Assembly (NCBI GenBank): GCA_024638565.1
Contig: JAHEKC010000016.1
Location: 1-38,599 of the forward strand
Direction: 5' to 3'
Length of the DNA stretch: 38,599 nt
DNA from: Bacteroidota bacterium
GTDB lineage: Bacteria; Bacteroidota; Bacteroidia; AKYH767-A; OLB10
Under the pieces are notes generated by a model that searched no databases, was not told the origin of the DNA, and worked only from the letters and a program-made list of their open reading frames with translations. Below, one piece after another: positions 32,311 to 38,599 of this stretch (the first letter of the stretch is position 1; the number at the start of each line of letters is the position of its first letter). The position numbers and the translations under genes were made by a program.

Positions 32311-32694
32311 ATGGAATTACTTGATTTAATAACCAAACAACTGGGCGTATCACAGGAACAGGCCAAAGGCGGTTCCGGGCTCCTGCTGAAACTTGCGAAG
32401 GAAAAGCTGGGTGCGGGGGACTTCGGAAAAATTTCAGAAGTTATTCCGGGTACCGATGACATGATCTCCGCGGCACCGGCGCAAGGGGTGATGGCCGGTG
32501 CGATGAGCGGGTTCGCATCGAAGCTTGGCGGCCCTGCAGGGCAGCTTGGCAATATAGCCTCGCTGGCCGGTGGCTTCAAGGAATTGGGACTGGATTCCGG
32601 GATGGTCGCAAAGTTCCTGCCGCTGGTATTATCGTTTGCCGAGTCCAAAGGCGGCAGCGGCATAAAGGCGATGCTTGAAAAGGCATTAAAGTGA
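32311..32694 (+). CDS. DUF2780-family protein (VcgC/VcgE-like)
   Basis: This 127-residue protein without a signal peptide resembles DUF2780: an N-terminal ELLDLITKQLGVSQEQAKGGSG, a Gly/Ala-rich middle and a C-terminal FLPLVLSFAESKGG. The fold is predicted helical. Relatives are small stress-associated or surface-associated proteins of unknown role. It is preceded by the best-scoring promoter of the window and followed, 54 bases later, by a DUF4332 gene, so the two may be cotranscribed and highly expressed. Confidence 0.75.
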   Translation: MELLDLITKQLGVSQEQAKGGSGLLLKLAKEKLGAGDFGKISEVIPGTDDMISAAPAQGVMAGAMSGFASKLGGPAGQLGNIASLAGGFKELGLDSGMVAKFLPLVLSFAESKGGSGIKAMLEKALK

Positions 32695-32748
32695 TTGTTT
32701 TTTTACACTGAACGAACCAATAATTTAAAACCCATAAAACCAATTAAA

Positions 32749-33153
32749 ATGTCAAAACTCTCTGAAATCGAAGGAATAGGCGGATCCTATTCTGAAAAAC
32801 TGGAAAAAATCAAGATCAGCACCCTGGATGGTTTGCTTAAAATGGGCGGCGATTCCAAGGGCCGTAAAACGATTGCCGAGCAAAGCGGCATCAGCGAAAA
32901 GCTTATCCTTAACTGGGTAAACCGCGCCGACCTGGCAAGGGTAAAGGGTATCAGCACGCAGTATGCCGACCTGCTCGAGTATGCGGGTGTGGATTCCGTT
33001 CCGGAACTGGCACAACGCAATGCGGAAAACCTCTGCACGAAAATGGAGGAGATCAACACCCAGAAAAACCTGGTTCGCCAGGTCCCGAGCGTCAGCCAGG
33101 TGGAAGACTGGGTGGGACAGGCCAAGGCATTGCCGAGAGCTGTTTCGCACTGA
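32749..33153 (+). CDS. DUF4332 (helix-hairpin-helix-like) protein
   Basis: This 134-residue protein starts at ATG 32749 (MSKLSEIEGIGGSYSEKL). An in-frame start at 32695 directly after the previous stop would add an unrelated basic tail and is not preferred; the spacer is AT-rich, as in Bacteroidota leaders. Two tandem helix-hairpin-helix-like units are visible: IEGIGGSYSEKLEKIKISTLDGLLKMG and VKGISTQYADLLEYAGVDSVPELAQR. Such units usually bind DNA non-specifically or mediate protein contacts. DUF4332 proteins are uncharacterised. A clear terminator follows 23 bases after the stop, closing the DUF2780-DUF4332 unit. Confidence 0.8.
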   Translation: MSKLSEIEGIGGSYSEKLEKIKISTLDGLLKMGGDSKGRKTIAEQSGISEKLILNWVNRADLARVKGISTQYADLLEYAGVDSVPELAQRNAENLCTKMEEINTQKNLVRQVPSVSQVEDWVGQAKALPRAVSH

Positions 33154-33176
33154 CCCGGTGAAATTTGAACGAAACC

Positions 33177-33205
33177 AACGGCATGCATGGCATGCCGTTT
33201 TTTTT
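33177..33205 (+). terminator. Intrinsic terminator after the DUF4332 gene
   Basis: A perfect 10-bp stem (AACGGCATGC at 33177-33186, GCATGCCGTT at 33190-33199) with a 3-base loop runs into a tract of eight T residues (33198-33205). Confidence 0.93.
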
Positions 33206-33216
33206 ATGGAAAAAAA

Positions 33217-33879
33217 TTACGGGGCGATTGTGAGAAAATGAATCGCCGTGCCCACTGTAGTCAGGACCCGCACCATGTAGGTGCCCGGGCTCATTCCTGA
33301 CAAATCGATCTCCTGTCTTCCACCGGTAACGCGGTCGCCCTGGTACACCACCGGACCATGGAGCTGTAGGATACTGATCCCCAGCAGCGACATGCCGGGC
33401 ATGCCGGGTTCGATCCGGACGTATTCACGCGCCGGATTGGGATACATGCGCACGCGGACTACATCCCGGCTGTCCGGGGTGCCGGTGGCGATGGCACAGC
33501 CCGGCACAGGCGCATCCGCATAGTCGAATACGATCACAGGGCAAAGCTGTGTATAGGGATTGCTGATGCTGATATTCACACCTGCCTCATGCCAGATGCT
33601 GTCATCAATTCCGGACCCGGAAATGGAGCTGAGGGTTTTCATGTACACGTTCTTGTCGATGCCGGAACCGGTAAACGAGGAACCCTGTTCCATGAAATAG
33701 GTCATGTCCACACCGGAGCCGGTGAGCGTGTCGTTCTTGCAGATCCAGAAAGACTTGCCCACACCTGACGATCCCATGGTGGTGTCCACCACGATGGCAT
33801 TTGGCGGTATGGCCACGGTGCACTGGGCCCGGATCGAGGTGGGAACCAGCAACAGCAGAAGAATCAAAGCATTTTTCAT
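33217..33879 (-). CDS. Small T9SS cargo protein with four 17-residue repeats
   Basis: This 220-residue exported protein has a signal peptide (about 1-19, ending SIRAQ). Residues 37-104 form four exact 17-residue units, three of them beginning GSGVD or GSGID, with a hydrophobic-aromatic pair at positions 8-9 and Ser/Thr at the end; this periodicity suggests one turn of a beta-solenoid per unit. The C-terminal sorting domain (about 142-220) begins VRMYPNPAREYVRI and ends MSPGTYMVRV, as in T9SS cargo. The gene lies 11 bases downstream of the M14 carboxypeptidase gene on the same strand, probably in one transcript. The repeat domain is not a family I recognise. Confidence 0.8.
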   Translation of the reverse strand: MKNALILLLLLVPTSIRAQCTVAIPPNAIVVDTTMGSSGVGKSFWICKNDTLTGSGVDMTYFMEQGSSFTGSGIDKNVYMKTLSSISGSGIDDSIWHEAGVNISISNPYTQLCPVIVFDYADAPVPGCAIATGTPDSRDVVRVRMYPNPAREYVRIEPGMPGMSLLGISILQLHGPVVYQGDRVTGGRQEIDLSGMSPGTYMVRVLTTVGTAIHFLTIAP

Positions 33880-33890
33880 AACAGCAGAAG

Positions 33891-36155
33891 TTACGGACGT
33901 TCGATCACGAACCGGGAAGCATGGCTTCCATGGATGCCGAATACCCTGAGTACATAAACACCTGCTGCGAAGGGCCGCAGGTCGATGGAGGTGGCATCCG
34001 TGAAGTGGCCTGTTCCTGCGCGCATGCCGGTTGCCGTGATGATTTCATATTGCGCTTTACCAGCAGCGCGGACCTGCAGGGTCTCGCTGGCCGGGCTGGG
34101 GAAGAGGCTCACGGTCGACGGCCACCCGGAATCATCGATGCCCGTTCCGGACAATTGGTATTGCACCACGCGGAGGTCGTCGAAATAGAAACCGTCACTT
34201 TGCACGCCGTTATCGGAGTCGAGCAGGAAACGCAGGTATACGTTCTGCCCGGCATAGGCGGACAGGTCGGTGCGGTCCTGTGTCCAGTGGCTGTGCCCGT
34301 CATAGGTGCGCAACGTATTCCAGGACGTGCCGTTGAGGGAAACCTGCATGACCAAATCATCATAGGTGGGCTCCAGCGACCACTTGGCATTCATCTCCAG
34401 GACCGGCGTGGTGGCGCCGGCCAGCTTCAGCTGCGGCACCAGCTGGATTATACGCGTGTCGTTGGATTCGTAATTCCCGTACCTGGAATCCGCGAAACAA
34501 TAAAGTCCGCTTTGGCGGTCCATGAAGGTGGTATCCCAGGAGGCAGAGGTCCAGTTGGAAAATCCGGATTCGGCGTTGTCCTGGAAAATCAGCAGGGGCG
34601 TCCCCACCCATACGTTTTTCGTGATGACATGCGTGATATAACCCTTTTCCATGACTGTAAACTCAAGGGTCACGGAGTCGTTGAGCATGGCGGCCGGATT
34701 CACCAAAAACTGCATGCTGCCGGTGGCCAGGCCACGGGCCGGAATGTTGCCTAGGGCCGTGACCGCATTGAGGGCGGTGGCATTTCCGGTGAGGATGGTG
34801 GCCGTGACAGAGACACTGTCAGCGGACATGCGCAACCCGCGGTTGCGCACCCTTATATCGACGGCCAGCGTATCGCCGGGAAGGGCGGGCCCTGTCACGC
34901 TGAAATCATGCAGGCGCGCGTAGGAGCCCGCCACATGCGCGATGTACAACAGGGAAGGCTGGGCTCCTTCCACGGTGGAACAGAAAGCGGATTGCGCTGG
35001 CCAGAAGCTGTCGCCGATTTCCGGTGTCCAGGCAATGGTACCGCGGTCGTGCATGAAATGACGGGTGGTGCCGCAAGAGGAGTACCCGAGCATCAGCGAA
35101 GTGGTGCCGTAGCCCCACCAGTCGTTCAGGATGAACTCGGATGAGAATTCGGCATAGGTTTCATAGTTGTCGAGCGGGTACATACAGCCGGGGGAGACGA
35201 GGTACTTCTGCCCGTGCGTATGGCAGCAGAAGGCCACTGCCGGGTCGATCTGGATCACATAGTCACGCACCGCCCTTGATTCCGGTTCCGAAAAGGCACT
35301 GTCACCGCGATATGTTCCCGAGGTCGGGTTTCCGCTCGAGCCCACCGGGTCACCCCAGGAGCTGCTGTAATTGCGGTTCAGGTCCACGCCATAGACACCG
35401 CCACCGTTATCCCTGCGGTTTTTCCTCCACATGCCACCGCCGTTCGGGTCGGTGGTTTGGTTGTACACGTAACCGTCCGGGTTGACCACCGGGACGAAAA
35501 ACAATTCACGGTTGTCGACCAGGTAAGATGCCACCGGGTCGGTGCCGTAATTTTCGAGCAGCCACCACATGAAATAAAGGAGGGATTCCATGGAGTGCGG
35601 TTCGCGGGCATGGTGCAGGGCATCATAGTAGGCCGGCGCTTCGGTGGCTGATTCATTGGTATTAGGGTTATCGGAAATCTTCACTGCCCAGATGGCGCGT
35701 CCCTCTATAGAAGCGCCAAGGCTGTCTTTTGTCGTTACGAGGTTGGGAAATGCCGCCTGCATAGCATCCAGGTGCGCCACCACCTCGGTGAAGGTGTGGT
35801 ACGGCCCCATGGTACCATAGTCGAAGTTGGCAAGCCCGCAGGCCGGCGCACCAGACTTCTGGTTATGCATGCCCTGCAGGCTTTCGAGGTAGGCGGCCTT
35901 GATATCGGGTACGAGGACCTCGTACCGCACACCGGCATTTTTAAGTTTTTGTATATCCCCGGAATCAATTTCCGCGTCGATGCTGTTGCGCGCCCCCTTG
36001 CTGAAATGCTCGGGCAGCAGGCCGGCGTCGGACAGCGACCGCGCGCTGTGATGGGCATCAAAATAAATGCGTACCCTGGACCAGGTTTCCTGTGCCATGG
36101 TGTTGAATCCTGACAGGAAAAAGGCCAGCACCAAGGCTGTTATTTTGTTTTTCAT
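33891..36155 (-). CDS. Secreted M14 zinc carboxypeptidase with T9SS sorting domain
   Basis: This 754-residue protein has a signal peptide (about 1-21, ending NTMAQ), then an N-terminal propeptide-like region (25-105). The M14 domain (about 110-420) has zinc ligands His182 and Glu185 (HHAREP) and a distal His in FCCHTHGQ (about 312). Substrate-binding VDLNRNYSSSWG and the catalytic Glu in WTPEIGDSFWP are also present. A CARDB-like domain, a beta-sandwich (about 520-660) and a C-terminal sorting domain (VSLFPSPASETLQV...FAAGVYVLRV) follow. It probably digests peptides outside the cell after T9SS export. The small repeat protein gene follows 11 bases downstream. Confidence 0.9.
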   Translation of the reverse strand: MKNKITALVLAFFLSGFNTMAQETWSRVRIYFDAHHSARSLSDAGLLPEHFSKGARNSIDAEIDSGDIQKLKNAGVRYEVLVPDIKAAYLESLQGMHNQKSGAPACGLANFDYGTMGPYHTFTEVVAHLDAMQAAFPNLVTTKDSLGASIEGRAIWAVKISDNPNTNESATEAPAYYDALHHAREPHSMESLLYFMWWLLENYGTDPVASYLVDNRELFFVPVVNPDGYVYNQTTDPNGGGMWRKNRRDNGGGVYGVDLNRNYSSSWGDPVGSSGNPTSGTYRGDSAFSEPESRAVRDYVIQIDPAVAFCCHTHGQKYLVSPGCMYPLDNYETYAEFSSEFILNDWWGYGTTSLMLGYSSCGTTRHFMHDRGTIAWTPEIGDSFWPAQSAFCSTVEGAQPSLLYIAHVAGSYARLHDFSVTGPALPGDTLAVDIRVRNRGLRMSADSVSVTATILTGNATALNAVTALGNIPARGLATGSMQFLVNPAAMLNDSVTLEFTVMEKGYITHVITKNVWVGTPLLIFQDNAESGFSNWTSASWDTTFMDRQSGLYCFADSRYGNYESNDTRIIQLVPQLKLAGATTPVLEMNAKWSLEPTYDDLVMQVSLNGTSWNTLRTYDGHSHWTQDRTDLSAYAGQNVYLRFLLDSDNGVQSDGFYFDDLRVVQYQLSGTGIDDSGWPSTVSLFPSPASETLQVRAAGKAQYEIITATGMRAGTGHFTDATSIDLRPFAAGVYVLRVFGIHGSHASRFVIERP

Positions 36156-36325
36156 GGCTCGAAAAGTGATTGAACGCCCTAAGTTAGCAAGAAACCGGGT
36201 AAAGCCTGCTAATCATTGCATGCCGTGTGGTTCATTTGACCGTACCTGTTGGGTGACAATCAGGTAACAAATTGCGTGATGGTTTGTTAAGGAATGAAGT
36301 TTTCACTTGTATGAAAATCAAATAA

Positions 36326-38599
36326 TTGCCATTCTTGCGCAGACTGAAGATCATACTTACCCTCCTGTACTTCCTGTATGCCGGAAGTCATGTGTTTGCA
36401 CAGTCCGGTGTGATCAAGGGCAGGGTATACAATGTGGCCAACAACGAACCCGTACCGTTTGCCAATGTGGTGGTGGACAGCCTGGCAACCGGCGCCACTT
36501 CCGATACGGCAGGCAACTACAGGATCGGCGGGCTGGCGCCGGGCACGTATAATGTGGCCTGCAGCTTTGTGGGTTTCGGGAAGGCACTGTTTTACGAAGT
36601 ACGTGTGACGACCGTAAAGCCCACGGTCCTTGATATCCCGCTCTACCGTACTGCCGAAGCGCTGGACGAGGTGGTAGTCAAGGCTTCGCCCTTCCGTCGC
36701 AGCGAGGAAAGTCCAATGAGCATGCAGACCATAGGGGCGGAGGAGATTTTTCGCAATCCCGGTGGTAACCGGGATATATCCAAGGTGATACAGGTGTTGC
36801 CCGGCGTGGCTACCACGCTTTCGTTCCGCAATGACATCATAGTAAGGGGAGGGGCGCCGGGTGAGAACCGCTTTTTCCTCGACGGCATCGAGGTACCAAA
36901 CATCAACCATTTTGCCACACAGGGTTCTTCGGGCGGACCGGTAGGCATGATCAACGTAAATTTTATCCGCGAGGTGGATTTCAGGGCCGGGCTATTCCCT
37001 GCCAACCGCGGCAATGCCCTGAGCTCCGTGATCGAGTTCAACCAGGTGGAAGGCAATGACGAAAAACTGACAGGCACGGTACTTGTCGGATCCAGTGATG
37101 TGGGACTGACGCTGGACGGGCCTGCGGGCGACCATTCATCATTCGTCTTTTCCGTGCGCCGATCGTATCTCCAGTTCCTGTTCGAGGCGCTTTCGCTGCC
37201 CTTTTTACCTACGTACAACGATATTCAGTACAAGCATACCTTCCGCCTCGGGGATAAGGACAGGCTGACGCTGGTGGGACTTGGCGCTTATGACGACTTC
37301 GAGCTGAATGAGTCCGCCAATGATGGGCTCACGGACCGGGAAACCATTGGCCGCAACAATTATATCCTGAATAACCTGCCGGTGAACGACCAGTGGAGCT
37401 TTACGGCAGGTGCCAGCTGGAAACACTTCCTCGAAAACGGTTTCCGCACGCTGGTGGTCAGCCGGAGCCAGCTTTCCAACAATGCCGTCAAGTACAGGAT
37501 GAACATAGAGGATCCTGACGGCCTGCTGCTGGACTATGGGTCCACCGAGGCGGAGAACAAGCTCCGGTTCGAGCAGACCGCGTGGACCGGCGGCTGGAAA
37601 TGGAACATGGGTGTGGGGTACGGGTACTCACGATATACCACCTCCACCTTCCGGCGGGAAGAACGAAGCGGCAACGTGGCGGTTGTCGATTACGACTCAA
37701 AGCTGGAATTTCACAGGTTCAGCGTCTTCGGGCAGGTCAGCAGGCGGTTTATTAATGATCGGCTGTCAGCCACCTTTGGTCTGCGTACAGATTTCAATTC
37801 CTATTCAAAAGATATGCGCAGTCCGCCGGAGCAACTTTCGCCAAGGTTGTCCGTATCCTGGTCTGTCAGCGAGAAACTTTCGGCAGGGCTGGGTGCCGGA
37901 AGATATTTTCAATTGCCTCCCTATACTTCTCTTGGATACCGTGACAGTGCCGGCACACTGGTGAACAGGCGAAACGGAATCACTTACATACAGGCGGATC
38001 ATTTCACGGCAGGCATGAGCTACGCGCCTACACGCTATGCAAAGGTTTCCGTTGAAGGATTTTTAAAGTTGTATGATGATTACCCATACCTGGTAAGAGA
38101 GGGGGTGTCGCTGGCCAACCTGGGTGGAGATTTCGGCGTGATCGGCAACAGTGAGCTGGTGCCATCGTCACAAGGCCGTTCGTACGGGCTTGAAGTATTG
38201 TTTCAGCAGAAGCTCAGCAGTTCGGTTTACGGGATTCTATCCTACACCTGGGTGCGCAGTGAGTTCACCGGCGCCGGAAGCACCTACGTTCCCTCATCCT
38301 GGGATAACAGGCACCTGCTAAACCTCGTAGCCGGCAAACGGTTTGAAAAGAACTGGGAGGCAGGGATCAAGTTCCGGTTCCTCGGGGGCGCCCCATATAC
38401 ACCTTATGACATGTCTTTGTCCGCGACAAAAGAAATATGGGATGCTTCCCAGGAGGGGATCCTGGACTATGAGCGGCTGAATACCCTTCGGAACCCGGCA
38501 GCGCATGCGCTGGATATCCGCATCGACAAGCGCTGGTATTTCAGCAAATGGTCCCTGGATGTTTACCTCGACATACAGAACGTCTACAACTTCCAGGCC
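36326..38599 (+). CDS. TonB-dependent receptor, 3' end missing
   Basis: An open frame of 758 codons runs off the window end. The start appears to be TTG at 36326 (or TTG 36335), because a stop lies just upstream in frame and the signal peptide (LRRLKIILTLLYFLYAGSHVFAQ) begins there; no in-frame ATG fits. A carboxypeptidase-regulatory-like domain (about 29-110) has GRVYNVANNEPVPFANVVV. The plug domain (about 125-235) has VIQVLPGVATTLSFRNDIIV and FFLDGIEVPNINHF. Beta-barrel strands follow to the end of the window. The receptor imports an unknown substrate across the outer membrane using TonB energy. It is divergent from the M14 gene across 170 bases. Confidence 0.88.
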   Translation, partial: MPFLRRLKIILTLLYFLYAGSHVFAQSGVIKGRVYNVANNEPVPFANVVVDSLATGATSDTAGNYRIGGLAPGTYNVACSFVGFGKALFYEVRVTTVKPTVLDIPLYRTAEALDEVVVKASPFRRSEESPMSMQTIGAEEIFRNPGGNRDISKVIQVLPGVATTLSFRNDIIVRGGAPGENRFFLDGIEVPNINHFATQGSSGGPVGMINVNFIREVDFRAGLFPANRGNALSSVIEFNQVEGNDEKLTGTVLVGSSDVGLTLDGPAGDHSSFVFSVRRSYLQFLFEALSLPFLPTYNDIQYKHTFRLGDKDRLTLVGLGAYDDFELNESANDGLTDRETIGRNNYILNNLPVNDQWSFTAGASWKHFLENGFRTLVVSRSQLSNNAVKYRMNIEDPDGLLLDYGSTEAENKLRFEQTAWTGGWKWNMGVGYGYSRYTTSTFRREERSGNVAVVDYDSKLEFHRFSVFGQVSRRFINDRLSATFGLRTDFNSYSKDMRSPPEQLSPRLSVSWSVSEKLSAGLGAGRYFQLPPYTSLGYRDSAGTLVNRRNGITYIQADHFTAGMSYAPTRYAKVSVEGFLKLYDDYPYLVREGVSLANLGGDFGVIGNSELVPSSQGRSYGLEVLFQQKLSSSVYGILSYTWVRSEFTGAGSTYVPSSWDNRHLLNLVAGKRFEKNWEAGIKFRFLGGAPYTPYDMSLSATKEIWDASQEGILDYERLNTLRNPAAHALDIRIDKRWYFSKWSLDVYLDIQNVYNFQA

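Noticed and set aside
33921-34754. Plus-strand frame of 277 codons opposite the M14 carboxypeptidase gene.
   Set aside because: The minus-strand gene has clear carboxypeptidase and sorting-domain motifs over the same bases; the plus-strand product has no recognisable features.
36287-37218. Minus-strand frames opposite the TonB-dependent receptor.
   Set aside because: The plus strand is continuously open for 758 codons with plug and barrel features and runs off the window, which explains the region better.

Overview
The window reads as a stretch of chromosome from a Bacteroidota member, probably an uncultured aerobic one with a fairly GC-rich genome. The evidence is: five secreted proteins with type IX secretion (T9SS) C-terminal sorting domains; a TonB-dependent receptor with an N-terminal carboxypeptidase-regulatory-like domain; a DUF4369/thioredoxin protein; an MlaEFD-type lipid transporter without MlaB or MlaC nearby; and several upstream matches to the Bacteroidota -7 promoter element TAnnTTTG. 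No tRNA, rRNA, CRISPR array, prophage or insertion sequence was recognised.

Layout. 1-7083: housekeeping genes (end of ettA, hisS overlapping hutH, a TfoX-N protein divergent from purT, a secreted thioredoxin-like protein). 7084-8091: a 1-kb stretch without a convincing gene, holding a terminator, an orphan promoter-like element and short direct repeats. 8092-16027: a 1436-residue repeat-rich T9SS cargo protein, a small probable lipoprotein coupled to fmt, and two further T9SS cargo proteins facing each other. 16258-23019: cupin and SnoaL-like genes, a sirtuin with a UPF0316 membrane protein, a heme-copper oxidase subunit III directly followed by a Ycf48-like lipoprotein, a PagL-like lipid A deacylase, a cytochrome c lipoprotein and a LOG-family hydrolase. 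23053-28036 (minus strand): an iron-related cluster with a membrane-anchored DtxR regulator fused to two FeoA domains, a FeoB split into separate GTPase and membrane genes, then a P-loop kinase and a phosphotransferase-fold protein. 28203-30713: mlaE, mlaF and mlaD homologues. 30714-31004: a non-coding spacer of degenerate 7-bp tandem repeats. 31005-38599: a beta-lactamase-fold protein lacking its catalytic Ser and Lys, DUF2780 and DUF4332 genes, a small T9SS protein with four 17-residue repeats, an M14 carboxypeptidase with a T9SS domain, and the first 758 codons of a TonB-dependent receptor.

How the genes fit together. Much of the window concerns the cell envelope: T9SS cargo, lipid A and phospholipid maintenance, and a TonB receptor. 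The Feo cluster is the clearest functional unit. Its regulator, FeoA-like domains, G protein and permease are overlapping or adjacent on one strand, which suggests that iron sensing and ferrous iron uptake are physically coupled at the inner membrane. The least explained features are the heptamer-repeat spacer, the membrane-tethered DtxR-FeoA-FeoA protein, the four-repeat T9SS protein and the apparently dead beta-lactamase-fold protein. All family assignments come from reading motifs by eye; no database search was run.
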